Source: DATDAH01 sp963823495 (GTDB lineage: Bacteria; Actinomycetota; Acidimicrobiia; Acidimicrobiales; DATDAH01). From it: 64,000 bases of DNA. The notes beneath the pieces are model-generated. The model did not search any database. It saw nothing but the letters and a program-made list of their open reading frames with translations, and had not been told where the DNA came from. The stretch lies in assembly GCA_963823495.1 (NCBI GenBank), contig CAWGLV010000001.1, forward strand, positions 1,736,001 through 1,800,000, written 5' to 3'. Shown here one piece after another: positions 1 to 8,638 of the stretch. The first letter of the stretch is position 1; each line of letters opens with the position of its first letter. A program made the translations under genes and the position numbers.

Positions 1-1
1 C

Positions 2-784
2 CAGCCCGAGCTCGACGCGGCCCGGAGCGCCGCGGCGTGTCGCTCCTACAACGACTGGCTGGCGGGCTACTGCGGCGAGGGCGAGAGCCGATTGGCCGGC
101 ATCGCCCTGGTGCCGTTGGCCGACCGCGATCTTGCCGTCGCCGAGGCCGAGCACGCCGCCGCCCTCGGGCTGGTCGGTGCCCTGGCCCGACCCAACCACC
201 TGTACGGCCGCAACCTCGGCGACCCCTACCACGACCCGCTCTACGCCACCCTGGCCGAGGCCGGCCTGGTGCTGGCCGTCCACGAGGGCCTCGGGCTGCG
301 GGGCCCGACCATCGGGGCCGACCGCTTCCCGGGGTTCGCCGCCCGTCACCTGCTGTCGCACCCGATGGAACAGATGGCCGCAATGGCCAGCCTGGTGCTC
401 GACGGCGCCCTGGCCCGCCACCCCGACCTGCGGGTGGCCTTCCTCGAGTCGGGTACCGGCTGGCTGCCGTACTGGCTGCAGCGCCTCGACGAGCACCAGG
501 AGTGGATGGACCCCGGTGCCGTCAGGGCGAGCGCTCTGTTCGCCCGCCAGGGCGCGATCTCCACCGAGGCCGACGACGCCCTCACGGCGTCGGTCGTGGA
601 GCGGGTCGGGGCCGACCACGTCGTGTGGGCCAGCGACTTCCCCCACCCCGATGCCCGGTTTCCGGACGCCGCCGTTTCCTTCGTCGCCGAGGCGCGGTCC
701 CGGGATATGAGCGACGCCGATCTGGCAACGGTGCTGTGGGACGGGCCGCGCGCCTTCTACCGCCTGGCCGACCGCTTCGGCTGA
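2..784 (+). CDS. Amidohydrolase-family protein (5' partial)
   Basis: The reading frame is open from the window edge, so the N-terminus, including the first metal-binding HxH, is missing. The remaining ~260 residues look like the amidohydrolase 2 (ACMSD-like) TIM-barrel family: a mid-protein VHEG segment, an LSHPMEQM helix, the FLESGTGW strand, and a C-terminal ASDFPHPD motif whose Asp is the usual metal/base ligand. Such proteins hydrolyse or decarboxylate cyclic substrates in the cytoplasm; here the substrate is unknown. It precedes a P450/acyl-CoA dehydrogenase cluster, which fits aromatic or lipid catabolism. Family call is good, reaction is not. Confidence 0.8.
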   Translation, partial: QPELDAARSAAACRSYNDWLAGYCGEGESRLAGIALVPLADRDLAVAEAEHAAALGLVGALARPNHLYGRNLGDPYHDPLYATLAEAGLVLAVHEGLGLRGPTIGADRFPGFAARHLLSHPMEQMAAMASLVLDGALARHPDLRVAFLESGTGWLPYWLQRLDEHQEWMDPGAVRASALFARQGAISTEADDALTASVVERVGADHVVWASDFPHPDARFPDAAVSFVAEARSRDMSDADLATVLWDGPRAFYRLADRFG

Positions 785-865
785 GGCGGCGGCCTCCGGC
801 CCAGCCGTGACCCGCGGTGGCCCACGGGGGAACACACGGTGGACTCGGCGGGTGCCACGGTGACC

Positions 866-871
866 TAACCT
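866..871 (+). promoter_or_regulatory. TANNNT -10 box (TAACCT), leaderless P450 promoter
   Basis: TAACCT ends 7 bases before the GTG at 879. This spacing recurs at about twenty genes here and implies transcription starting at the start codon. Confidence 0.6.
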
Positions 872-878
872 GACACGC

Positions 879-2111
879 GTGTCAGCTCCGATGCCGGTGG
901 TGGACGGTATGGCCTTCGACGCCATGGCGCAGTTCACCGCCGTCGCCGGGGACGTGCGCGACCCCTATCCCGACCTGGTCCGCATGCGGCGGGAGCGGCC
1001 GGTGGCGGCGACCCTCATGTCGTCCTTCATGGACGGCATGGAGGAGACCAGCTACATCGTCCACCGCTACGACGACGTCGTGGCGGTGCTGCGGGACAAC
1101 GTGACCTACTCCTCCTCGGCCATCCGGGAGCTGATGGCGCCGGTGATGGGCGACCACGTGCTGGTGGGGATGGACGAGCCGGAGCACAAGCGTCTGCGGG
1201 CTCTCGTCAGCGTCGCCTTCCGTCAGCGCAGCCTCGAGGCCTGGGAGCCCTATGCCCAGTCGGTCGTGGACGGCTACCTCGACCAGGTCGTCGCCAAGAC
1301 CGGCGACGACGGGGGGCGCGCGGAGTTGGTGCGGGAGCTGACCTTCCCCTACCCGATCCAGGTCATCGCCAAGATCCTCGGCGTCCCGGCCGACGAGACG
1401 GGGACCTTCCACGAGTGGGCCTGGTGGATCATCAACGTCGCGGCCGATCCGGACAAGGGGCTGGCGGCGTCGGCAGCCATGAAGGACTACCTGGCCGGGG
1501 TGCTCGAGGCGCGTCGCCGCCACCCGGGCGACGATGTCATCAGCCAACTGGCGCACGCCGAGCTCGACGGTGAGCAACTGGGCGACGAGGAGATCTTCTC
1601 GTTCATCCGCCTCCTGCTGCCGGCCGGAGCCGAGACCACCTACCGGGCGACCGGCAACCTCCTGTTCGCCCTGCTGGCCAACCCCGACCAACTCGCCGCC
1701 CTCCGCGACGACCGCAGCCTGATGACCCAGGCCGTGGAGGAGGCCATCCGTTGGGAGTCCCCGCTGCTCATCACCGCCCGGAGCTCCGCGGTCGACGGCG
1801 AGGTGGCCGGCACCCACATCCCGGCGGGTCACCAGGTCGTGGCCCATGTCGGGTCGGCCAACCACGACGAGACCCGCTGGGACTCCCCGGAGCGGTTCGA
1901 CATCTTCCGGGAACAGAAGCCCCACGCCGCCTTCGGGTTCGGGCCCCACATGTGTCTGGGCATGCACCTGGCCCGCATGGAGATGCGGGTGGCGGCGGGC
2001 GCCGTGCTCGACCGCCTTCCCGCCGTCCGGCTCGATCCGGCGGCCGAAGACGTGCACATCCACGGCGAGCGTTTCCGCTCGCCGACCGCACTCCCCGTCC
2101 TGTTCGGGTAG
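879..2111 (+). CDS. Cytochrome P450
   Basis: A 410-residue soluble bacterial P450. Visible signatures in order: the I-helix oxygen-binding segment AGAETTYRA, the K-helix ExxR in EEAIRWES, and the heme loop FGFGPHMCLGMHLAR with the thiolate Cys near residue 359. It would hydroxylate a hydrophobic substrate using electrons from a ferredoxin. GTG start chosen because a TAACCT -10 box sits 7 bases upstream. A 3Fe-4S-type ferredoxin gene follows after 9 bases, its probable electron donor, then a fused acyl-CoA dehydrogenase, so the operon likely oxidises a lipid, sterol or terpenoid-like compound. The substrate cannot be read from sequence. Confidence 0.93.
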   Translation: MSAPMPVVDGMAFDAMAQFTAVAGDVRDPYPDLVRMRRERPVAATLMSSFMDGMEETSYIVHRYDDVVAVLRDNVTYSSSAIRELMAPVMGDHVLVGMDEPEHKRLRALVSVAFRQRSLEAWEPYAQSVVDGYLDQVVAKTGDDGGRAELVRELTFPYPIQVIAKILGVPADETGTFHEWAWWIINVAADPDKGLAASAAMKDYLAGVLEARRRHPGDDVISQLAHAELDGEQLGDEEIFSFIRLLLPAGAETTYRATGNLLFALLANPDQLAALRDDRSLMTQAVEEAIRWESPLLITARSSAVDGEVAGTHIPAGHQVVAHVGSANHDETRWDSPERFDIFREQKPHAAFGFGPHMCLGMHLARMEMRVAAGAVLDRLPAVRLDPAAEDVHIHGERFRSPTALPVLFG

Positions 2112-2120
2112 ACCGGTCCC

Positions 2121-2303
2121 GTGGAGATCGAGATCATCAAGGAACGCTGCATGGGGTCGGGCAACTGCGCCTTCTGGGCGCCGGCCACCTTCGACATCGA
2201 CGACGAGAACGTGGCGTTCGTCGTCGATCCGGAGGGCGATCCCGAGGCGAAGGTCCGCAACGCCGCCGAAGGCTGCCCCACCCAGGCCATCGTGCTCTCG
2301 TGA
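2121..2303 (+). CDS. Small P450-type ferredoxin (3Fe-4S)
   Basis: A 60-residue ferredoxin with the CMGSGNC pattern near the N-terminus and a distal GCPTQAI motif: three cluster-ligating Cys positions separated as in actinobacterial 3Fe-4S ferredoxins that feed P450s. Acidic surface residues dominate (EIEIIKE, DIDDEN), typical for docking to a P450 or reductase. GTG start lies 9 bases after the P450 stop, so the two are probably co-translated. A likely reductase partner (24879) is encoded 22 kb away next to a second ferredoxin of the same class. Confidence 0.9.
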   Translation: MEIEIIKERCMGSGNCAFWAPATFDIDDENVAFVVDPEGDPEAKVRNAAEGCPTQAIVLS

Positions 2304-2316
2304 CTTCGCTCCGGCC

Positions 2317-4437
2317 GTGACGCTGGGGGTCAGCGAGGACCACCGGGCGCTGCACCAGACGGCCCGACGCTGGGTCGATGCCCGAGCGGTGCTGCGGGCG
2401 GCCAGGGACACCCTCGACGCGCCCACCGACGCCCTCCCACCGTTCTGGGACGAACTGGCCGATCTGGGCTGGCTGGGCCTGTCGGTCGACGAGGCCCACG
2501 GTGGTTCCGGTTGCGGCCTCGCCGAACTGGCCGTCGTGCTCGAGGAGTTGGGTCGGGCCTGTGCCCCCGGACCTGTCGTCCCGACGGTGCTGGCCGCCGT
2601 GGTCATCGACCGCCTGGGGGGAGACGAGGCACGCGCCGACCTGTTGCCCGGCCTGGTCGACGGCTCGACGCCCGGTGCCGTGGCCTTCGCGTCGGACCCC
2701 TCCTCGGACGAATGGACCAGCGTGCTCGGCGGGGCCACTGCTGGGGTGCTGGTCGTGCCCACACCCGAGGGGTGGACGGTCCATCGCCCCGACGCCCTGG
2801 AGGTCGAGGAGCACAAGAGCCTCGACCCGACGCGGCGTCTGGCCACCGTCCGCCTCGCCGGCACGCGCGCCGGCCTCCTCCTGGGCCCCGGGCCCCGTCC
2901 CGGGCTGGTCCGGGACCTGGCCGCGACACTGCTGGCGGCCGAGTCGATGGGCGGCGCCGCCTGGTGCGTCGAGACCGCCGCGCGCTACGCCCGGGACCGC
3001 GAGCAGTTCGGGCGGCCGATCGGCCAGTACCAGGCGGTGAAGCACCGCTGCGCCGACATGCTCGGTGCCCTCGAGTTGGCCCGGGCCGGCACCTGGGACG
3101 CCGTGCGGGGAGGCGACGAGGCCGAGGTCGCCCTGGCCATGGCCGTCACCGGGGCCCTGGCCGCCGACGCCTTCGCCACCTGCGCCCAGGGGTGCGTCCA
3201 GGTCCACGGGGGCATCGGCTTCACCTGGGAGCACGACGCCCACCTCTTCCTGAGGCGGGCCATGGCCACTCGTCAACTGCTCGGTGGACCGGACCCATGG
3301 CACGCGCTGGTGGTGGAGCGGGCCCAGGGAGGGGCCCGCCGGTCGATGACCGTCGACCTGCCGCCCGAGGCCGAGTCGCACCGGACCCGCGTGCGCTCCT
3401 TCCTCGACGACCTCCGATCCCGCCCGCGCGAGGAGTGGGACACCGTCATCGCCGACGCCGGCTACCTCGTCCCCAACTGGCCCGAGCCGTGGGGCCTCGA
3501 CGCCGACGCCACCCACCAGTTGGTCATCGACGAGGAGTTCCGTGCCGCCCGTGTCCGCCGTCGCCACCTGCAGGTGGGGGCCTGGGTCCTGCCCACGCTG
3601 GTGGCCCACGGGACCGCCTCCCAACAGGAGCGTTTCATCGCCTCGACCCTGCGCGGGGAGATCCTCTGGTGCCAGATGTTCAGTGAGCCCGGCGCGGGCT
3701 CGGATCTGGCGTCGCTCACGACCCGGGCCGAGAAGGTCGAGGGCGGCTGGTCGATCACCGGGCAGAAGGTCTGGACGACGATGGCCCACATCGCCGACTG
3801 GGGGATCTGCCTCGCCCGGACGAACCCCGACGCCCCCAAGCACCTCGGCATCAGCTGCTTCCTGGTCGACATGGCCGCTTCCGGCCTGGACATCCGACCG
3901 CTCCGTGAGCTCACCGGGGCCGAGATGTTCAACGAGGTCTTCCTCGACGCCGTCTTCGTGCCCGACGACCTGGTCGTGGGGGAGGTCGACGCCGGCTGGG
4001 AGGCGGCCCGGACCACGCTGGCCAACGAACGGGTCTCCATGGGCAGTGGCTCGTCCTTCGGGCCGGGGGTGGAGGGCCTGCTCGGCCATGCCGCTCACGG
4101 CGCGTCACCGGTCGTGATCGACCACGTCGGCCGTCTGCTGGCCGAGAGCCATGCCCTGGCGGCGCTGGGCCTGCGCTCCACCCTGCGGGCGCTCAGTGGG
4201 GACGAGCCCGGTCCCGAGGCCAGCGTGCGCAAGCTGCTCGGGGTCGAGCACGAACAACGCATCCAGGAACTCGGCCTCGGTCTCCTCGGTCCGGCCGGGG
4301 CGATCGACGAGGGCGACGGCGCCGCATGGATCGGCGGCTATCTCGGCAACCGGTGCCTCTCGATCGCCGGTGGCACCAGCGAGATCCAGCGCAACGTCAT
4401 CGCCGAGCGCCTTCTCGGCCTCCCCAAGGACCCTTGA
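2317..4437 (+). CDS. Two-domain (fused) acyl-CoA dehydrogenase, FadE34-like
   Basis: About 706 residues, nearly twice the usual ~390, because two acyl-CoA dehydrogenase units are fused. Unit 1 (about 1-340) has YARDREQFGRPIGQYQAVKH and the C-terminal HGGIGFTWEHDAHLFLRRA segment. Unit 2 (about 345-706) has the flavin/substrate segment FSEPGAGSDLASL, QKVWTT, and the terminal GGTSEIQRN motif. This architecture is known from mycobacterial FadE34 and relatives acting on steroid side-chain CoA esters, where one half binds FAD and supplies the catalytic Glu. GTG at 2317 gives the correct N-terminus; upstream in-frame sequence overlaps the ferredoxin gene. Substrate specificity is inferred only from the neighbouring P450. 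Confidence 0.88.
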   Translation: MTLGVSEDHRALHQTARRWVDARAVLRAARDTLDAPTDALPPFWDELADLGWLGLSVDEAHGGSGCGLAELAVVLEELGRACAPGPVVPTVLAAVVIDRLGGDEARADLLPGLVDGSTPGAVAFASDPSSDEWTSVLGGATAGVLVVPTPEGWTVHRPDALEVEEHKSLDPTRRLATVRLAGTRAGLLLGPGPRPGLVRDLAATLLAAESMGGAAWCVETAARYARDREQFGRPIGQYQAVKHRCADMLGALELARAGTWDAVRGGDEAEVALAMAVTGALAADAFATCAQGCVQVHGGIGFTWEHDAHLFLRRAMATRQLLGGPDPWHALVVERAQGGARRSMTVDLPPEAESHRTRVRSFLDDLRSRPREEWDTVIADAGYLVPNWPEPWGLDADATHQLVIDEEFRAARVRRRHLQVGAWVLPTLVAHGTASQQERFIASTLRGEILWCQMFSEPGAGSDLASLTTRAEKVEGGWSITGQKVWTTMAHIADWGICLARTNPDAPKHLGISCFLVDMAASGLDIRPLRELTGAEMFNEVFLDAVFVPDDLVVGEVDAGWEAARTTLANERVSMGSGSSFGPGVEGLLGHAAHGASPVVIDHVGRLLAESHALAALGLRSTLRALSGDEPGPEASVRKLLGVEHEQRIQELGLGLLGPAGAIDEGDGAAWIGGYLGNRCLSIAGGTSEIQRNVIAERLLGLPKDP

Positions 4438-5066
4438 ACCGCCCGACGGTCGCCTTCGACCTGGACGGCACGCTGTCGGACTGGGAGGCGGCGATCCGAC
4501 GGGCCGAGCCCCAGCACGCCGACCGCCTGCTCGAGGTGCTCGACCGGCGACACCCCCGTGAGGACGGCCATCTGGTCGACGGGGCCCACTATCTGCTCTT
4601 CGTCGTCGGGGAGGAGATCTGGGCCGAAGCCCTCGGGACCGCAGAGGGCGCCGCCGAGGCGGCGGAGGGCTTCATGGCCGCCTTCCGCGCGGTGGCCTAC
4701 GGGGAGGTCGATGCGGTGCTGACTCACCTCGGCGAGCAGTATCGACTCGCGCTGGTGACCAACAGCCCCCGCGCCCACGCCGCCTTGGCCGACATGGGCC
4801 TCAGCGATCGTTTCGACGTGGTCGTCGAGATCCCGCCGGACCTGCGCAAGCCACGCCCCGAGGGCTTCTGGCATGCGGCTGAGCGACTCGGCGTCGACCC
4901 CGTCGACCTGGTCTATGTCGGCGACAGCTACCGCTGTGACGTCCAGGGCGGGCTGGCGGCCGGGGTCCGGCCGGTGTGGGTCGACCGCTGGGACACGGCC
5001 CTACCGGTACCCGAAGGCGTGGCCCGCATCACCGACCTGACCCCTCTGCCCGGCGTCCTGTCCTAG
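4434..5066 (+). CDS. HAD-superfamily hydrolase
   Basis: About 210 residues with all four HAD motifs: FDLDGTLSDW (nucleophile Asp and acid/base Asp) near residue 6, VTNSPRAH (motif II Ser/Thr region), KPRPEGF (Lys, motif III) and VGDSYRCDVQGG (motif IV). A helical cap of about 80 residues follows motif I, as in subfamily IA phosphatases. Likely a cytoplasmic phosphomonoesterase; no substrate evident. TTG start overlaps the TGA of the acyl-CoA dehydrogenase (TTGA), indicating translational coupling. Confidence 0.85.
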   Translation: MNRPTVAFDLDGTLSDWEAAIRRAEPQHADRLLEVLDRRHPREDGHLVDGAHYLLFVVGEEIWAEALGTAEGAAEAAEGFMAAFRAVAYGEVDAVLTHLGEQYRLALVTNSPRAHAALADMGLSDRFDVVVEIPPDLRKPRPEGFWHAAERLGVDPVDLVYVGDSYRCDVQGGLAAGVRPVWVDRWDTALPVPEGVARITDLTPLPGVLS

Positions 5067-5069
5067 CGT
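5064..5069 (+). promoter_or_regulatory. TANNNT -10 box (TAGCGT), leaderless
   Basis: TAGCGT ends 7 bases before ATG 5077; it overlaps the stop of the upstream HAD gene. Confidence 0.6.
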
Positions 5070-5076
5070 CTGACCC

Positions 5077-6048
5077 ATGGCACAGGTACCCACGGTCACC
5101 GGATCGATCGACACGGCCGACCTCGGCCCCACCCTGATGCACGAGCACGTCTTCGTCATCAGCCCCGAGATCATCCAGAACTACGGTGACTACTGGGACG
5201 CCGAGGAGCGCATCGCCGACGGCGTGGCCAAGCTGAACGACCTGGCCGCACGGGGGATCCGCAGCATCGTGGACCCGACGGTCATCGGCCTCGGGCGCTA
5301 CCTGCCGTGGGTGCAGCGGGTGGCCGAGCAGGTCGACCTGCAGATCGTGGCCGCCACGGGCCTCTACACCTACAACGACGTCCCCTTCTACTTCCACTAC
5401 CGGGGCGTGGTCTTCGACACCGACCCCGACCCGATGGTCGGGATGTTCGTCAAGGACATCACCGACGGCATCGCCGACACCGGTGTGAAGGCCGGGATCA
5501 TCAAGTGCGCGACCGATCGGGACGGTCTCACCCCTGGCGTCGAGCGGGTCCTGCGGGCCTGCGCCCGCACCCACCGGGAGACGGGCGTCCCGATCACCAC
5601 CCATACCGACGCAGGGACGTTCCGGGGGCGGGACCAGCAGCGGGTGTTCGAGGAGGAGGGCGTCGACCTCAGCCGCGTCGTCATCGGTCACTCGGGTGAC
5701 TCGACCGACCTCGACTACCTGCGGGAGCTGATGGACAAGGGTTCGATGATCGGCATGGACCGCTTCGGGCTCGACGTGCTGTTGCCGTTCGACGACCGGG
5801 TCCAGGTGGTGGTCGACCTGTGTGCCCAGGGCTACGCCGACCGCATGGTCCTGGCTCACGACGCCGCCTGCTTCATGGACTGGTTCACTCCCGAGGTCGA
5901 GTCGATGATGGCGCCCAACTGGCACTTCAACCACATCTCCGAGGACGTGCTGCCCGAGTTGCTGGCCCGCGGCGTCACCCAGAACCAGATCGACCAGATG
6001 CTCGTGGCCAACCCCAAGCGCCTCTTCGACCAGACCACCCCCTACTGA
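5077..6048 (+). CDS. Phosphotriesterase-family metal hydrolase
   Basis: A 323-residue TIM-barrel protein of the PTE family (phosphotriesterase-related proteins and lactonases). Metal-ligand motifs are in order: LMHEHVF near residue 21 (HxH), an alpha/beta region with IIKCATD where the carboxylated Lys is expected, THTDAGT, IGHSGDSTD and LAHDAACFMD (C-terminal Asp ligand). Most members hydrolyse lactones; some hydrolyse phosphotriesters. Start is fixed by the TAGCGT box 7 bases upstream. It converges with the acyl-CoA ligase gene, overlapping it by 7 bases, so no room exists for a separate terminator. Confidence 0.87.
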   Translation: MAQVPTVTGSIDTADLGPTLMHEHVFVISPEIIQNYGDYWDAEERIADGVAKLNDLAARGIRSIVDPTVIGLGRYLPWVQRVAEQVDLQIVAATGLYTYNDVPFYFHYRGVVFDTDPDPMVGMFVKDITDGIADTGVKAGIIKCATDRDGLTPGVERVLRACARTHRETGVPITTHTDAGTFRGRDQQRVFEEEGVDLSRVVIGHSGDSTDLDYLRELMDKGSMIGMDRFGLDVLLPFDDRVQVVVDLCAQGYADRMVLAHDAACFMDWFTPEVESMMAPNWHFNHISEDVLPELLARGVTQNQIDQMLVANPKRLFDQTTPY

Positions 6049-7640
6049 GGGGATTCGTGGCGCAGTCGCGCGCGGAGGGCGAACTTCTGGATCTTGCCGC
6101 TGGCGGTCCGGGGGAAGTCCGGGACCTCGCGGAGCTCCTCGGGCCACTTCTGGCGGGCCAGGCCGGCGGCCTCGAGGTGGGCCCGGATGGCGGCCAGATC
6201 CGGGGACACCGACCCCGGGGCCGTTCTCACGAAGGCACAGCCGTGCTCGCCGAGGCGCTCGTCGGGGGCCGCGACCACGGCGACCTCGGCCACGCCGTCC
6301 ATCCGCACCAGCAGCTCCTCGACCTCGGCCGGGCTGACGTTCTCCCCACCCCGGATGATCACGTCCTTGGCCCGGTCGGTGATGGTCAGCCAGCCGTCCT
6401 CGTCGATCACGCCGATGTCGCCGGTGCGGTACCAGCCGTCGGCGTCGGTGGCCTCGGCGGTCAGTCCGGGGTCCGTGTAACCCGAGAAGAGGTCCGGGCC
6501 TCGGCTCCAGATCTCACCGGTCTCGTCATCGAGGCGGAGCTCGACGCCGGGCAGGGGATGGCCGTCGGTCGTGATCCGCTTCTCCCGCGCTTCGTCGTGG
6601 CGGGCGCCCGTGGTCGAAGGGTGCTCGGTCGAACCGTAGGCCCGGTAGGTCTCGATGCCGAGGGCCGCCGCCCGCTCACCGACCGCCGCGGGCACGGGTG
6701 AGCCCCCGAGCCCGATGGCGGGCATCAGGGCGATGTGCTCCTCGCCGAAGTGCGGGTGTTCGAGGAGGCTGAGGAGGAAGTAGGTCGACCCGCTCCCGGC
6801 GGTCATCTCGTGCTCGACCATGAGCGCCAGGATCGTCGCCGGGTCCCAGCCGTCGACCAGGGCGATGGGCTGGCCCCGCCACACCGGCAACAGCAGTCCG
6901 CCGAGCATCCCGATGGCGTGGCCGACCGGCGCGCCGATCAGCAGGGGCAGGCCGTGGTCGGGCTGGACGGACCCCAGTTGACGGATCTCGGCTCCCAGCG
7001 TCCGGTGGGCGTGGACCACGCCCTTCGGGTCCGCGGTCGTGCCCGAGGTGTAGGCGATGAGCGCGGGCGCGGCGGGATCGACCACGGCCGGCTCGGTCAC
7101 CGGCGCGGCGTCGTCGACGACATCGGCGAAGGCGGTCCAGCCCCTGGCGTCGCCCCCGACGACGAGCACGTGTTCGAGGGCAGGCAGGTCCTCAGCCAGC
7201 GCGCCGATGACCTCGAGGTGGTCCTGGTGGCCGCTGCGGTCGGCGGTCACCAGGACCCGGGCCGCGGACTGGCGGAGGATGTAGCTCACCTCTTTGGCCC
7301 CGTAGAAGTGGACGATGGGCACGACCACGGCGCCGAGGAGGGCGGCGCCCCAGAACGTGGCCGCGGCCTCGACCTGGTTGGGCATCCAGAAGGCGACCGG
7401 GTCGCCCGCGCCGATGCCCCGGGCCGCCAACGCGCCCGCCACCCGTCGGGCCATGGCGGCGCCGTCGGCGAAGGTCCCGTCGTAGGGCCGCGTGTCGGAG
7501 AAGAACCGCATCCGCTGGTCGGGTCGCGCGGCCAGGCCGTCGGCCAGGACCTTGCCGACCGAGTCGTCGGTCCACCACCCCGCGTCCCGGTAGCGCCCCG
7601 CCAGCTCGTCGGGCACACGCCGGAGCCCCCAGTCCGCCAT
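6042..7640 (-). CDS. Acyl-CoA synthetase (AMP-forming)
   Basis: A 532-residue ANL-superfamily ligase. Visible signatures: the P-loop-like YTSGTTADPKG near residue 196, the YRAYGSTEHPS adenine-binding segment, YRTGDIGVIDEDGWL, and the C-terminal DVIIRGGENVSPAEVEE hinge with PRTASGKIQK near the end (catalytic Lys). It activates a carboxylate to acyl-AMP then acyl-CoA, probably a fatty or side-chain acid. ATG 7640 has TACGGT 6 bases upstream on the minus strand, supporting a leaderless start. Divergent from the DUF35 gene group. Confidence 0.92.
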   Translation of the reverse strand: MADWGLRRVPDELAGRYRDAGWWTDDSVGKVLADGLAARPDQRMRFFSDTRPYDGTFADGAAMARRVAGALAARGIGAGDPVAFWMPNQVEAAATFWGAALLGAVVVPIVHFYGAKEVSYILRQSAARVLVTADRSGHQDHLEVIGALAEDLPALEHVLVVGGDARGWTAFADVVDDAAPVTEPAVVDPAAPALIAYTSGTTADPKGVVHAHRTLGAEIRQLGSVQPDHGLPLLIGAPVGHAIGMLGGLLLPVWRGQPIALVDGWDPATILALMVEHEMTAGSGSTYFLLSLLEHPHFGEEHIALMPAIGLGGSPVPAAVGERAAALGIETYRAYGSTEHPSTTGARHDEAREKRITTDGHPLPGVELRLDDETGEIWSRGPDLFSGYTDPGLTAEATDADGWYRTGDIGVIDEDGWLTITDRAKDVIIRGGENVSPAEVEELLVRMDGVAEVAVVAAPDERLGEHGCAFVRTAPGSVSPDLAAIRAHLEAAGLARQKWPEELREVPDFPRTASGKIQKFALRARLRHESPQ

Positions 7641-7646
7641 GCCACG

Positions 7647-7652
7647 ACCGTA
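7647..7652 (-). promoter_or_regulatory. TANNNT -10 box (TACGGT) for acyl-CoA ligase
   Basis: On the minus strand TACGGT ends 6 bases before ATG 7640. Only 4 bases separate it from the plus-strand box at 7657-7662, so the two divergent promoters probably compete for RNA polymerase. Confidence 0.55.
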
Positions 7653-7656
7653 GACC

Positions 7657-7662
7657 TACGAT
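7657..7662 (+). promoter_or_regulatory. TANNNT -10 box (TACGAT), divergent partner
   Basis: TACGAT ends 6 bases before a GTG at 7669, the start of an 18-codon reading frame preceding the DUF35 gene. Confidence 0.5.
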
Positions 7663-7668
7663 CGTGAC

Positions 7669-7725
7669 GTGACTGACGAGGACTGGACCTTCCCCTTCGC
7701 GGGCCCGAGGCACGAGGCCGGCTGA
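7669..7725 (+). CDS. Possible 18-residue leader peptide upstream of the DUF35 gene
   Basis: GTG at 7669 follows TACGAT by 6 bases and opens a frame of 18 sense codons, beginning M-T-D-E-D-W, ending in TGA one base before the GTG of the next gene. As the transcript probably starts here, the short frame would be translated first and could couple translation of the DUF35 protein. It could equally be the remnant of a larger deleted gene; the 8.6-kb gene nearby has an internal deletion. No recognised domain. Confidence 0.35.
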   Translation: MTDEDWTFPFAGPRHEAG

Positions 7726-7726
7726 G

Positions 7727-8143
7727 GTGACGACCACGCCTCGTCCCGACTTCCGGATCCTGCCCCGCGTCCACGACGACAACGAGTTCTTCTGGACCTC
7801 GGGAGCAGACGGGCGACTGCGCTTCCTGCGCTGCGGCTCGTGCGGTTACCGGATACACCCGCCCGGCCCGGTCTGCCCGGTCTGTCACGCCAGGGATGTC
7901 GTTCCCGAGGCGGTGGCGGGCACCGCGGTCCTGCACACCTACACGGTGAATCGGCAGGCCTGGTTGCCGGGATTCGACCCGCCGTATGTCGTGGCGATCG
8001 TGGAGTTCCCCGAACAGGAGGGCCTCCGCCTCACCACCAACCTCGTCAACTGCGCCCTGGAGGACATCCGCATCGGCATGCCGGTGACGGTGGTCTTCGA
8101 ACAGTGGGAGGACGTCTGGCTGCCGCTCTTCGAGCCGGCATGA
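7727..8143 (+). CDS. DUF35 / OB-fold zinc-ribbon acyl-CoA-associated protein
   Basis: A 138-residue protein with the zinc-ribbon pair CGSCGY and CPVCHA near residues 38-55, then an OB-fold (GTAVLHTYTVNRQ, PYVVAIVEFPEQ, GMPVTVVFEQ). Known DUF35 proteins partner thiolases or MaoC-type hydratases in steroid side-chain degradation (for example ChsH2 and the Ltp2 partner), binding acyl-CoA. The thiolase-like gene at 11029 is a plausible partner. Four zinc-binding Cys are all present. Starts GTG one base after the 18-codon leader. Confidence 0.88.
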   Translation: MTTTPRPDFRILPRVHDDNEFFWTSGADGRLRFLRCGSCGYRIHPPGPVCPVCHARDVVPEAVAGTAVLHTYTVNRQAWLPGFDPPYVVAIVEFPEQEGLRLTTNLVNCALEDIRIGMPVTVVFEQWEDVWLPLFEPA

Positions 8144-8628
8144 ACCCACTCCTGGCCCAGGCCCCACCGGAACCCGACCTCACCCGACCGATCGCGGTCG
8201 TCGCCGTGGCCGCGGTGGTGATCATCGTGACGGTCCTGATCCAGGTCGTGACCGCCCGACGCGTCGGGCGGCCCGCCCCGCCCGAGGACCTCCAGGCCTG
8301 GCAGGAGACCAGCGGCCGCCTTCTCGACCGGTGGATGGACGGGGTGGAAGGTGAGCTGGAGACCCGCCGCACCGCGCCCTTCCCGGACACGGTCAGCCCG
8401 ACCGAGGACCCGCGAGGCTTCGACGAGGCGGTGGCCGGCTGCCCGAACCTGGTGCTGGCCGACGACATCGCCCAGCTGCGCTCCACCGCCGCGACCCTGT
8501 TGGCCCGGGCCCGCTCGGGAGATCCCATCGGCCCCGAGGTGGCCGAGGCCGAGGCCGCCTACCTCCGGGCCAGGGAGAGCGCCGAGAGGCACCTCCGGGA
8601 GGCCACCACGCCGCCGGCCCCCCAGTAG
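8140..8628 (+). CDS. Single-pass membrane protein of unknown function
   Basis: About 162 residues. One hydrophobic segment lies at residues ~16-38 (Ile/Val/Ala-rich), followed by an Arg-containing positive boundary and a ~120-residue predominantly helical, acidic, presumably cytoplasmic domain ending in a Pro-rich tail. No conserved family recognised. ATG overlaps the stop of the DUF35 gene (ATGA), so it is co-translated with it. Function unknown. Confidence 0.7.
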   Translation: MNPLLAQAPPEPDLTRPIAVVAVAAVVIIVTVLIQVVTARRVGRPAPPEDLQAWQETSGRLLDRWMDGVEGELETRRTAPFPDTVSPTEDPRGFDEAVAGCPNLVLADDIAQLRSTAATLLARARSGDPIGPEVAEAEAAYLRARESAERHLREATTPPAPQ

Positions 8629-8631
8629 CGT
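8626..8631 (+). promoter_or_regulatory. TANNNT -10 box (TAGCGT), leaderless
   Basis: TAGCGT ends 7 bases before ATG 8639, the start of the broken acyl-CoA dehydrogenase gene; it overlaps the previous stop codon. Confidence 0.55.
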
Positions 8632-8638
8632 CGCCCCG

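Noticed and set aside
882..4098. Very long minus-strand open frames (over 600 codons) opposite the P450 and acyl-CoA dehydrogenase genes
   Set aside because: GC-rich codon bias creates antisense open frames; their translations are Arg/Gly/His-rich low-complexity with no domain, while the plus strand shows clear motifs.
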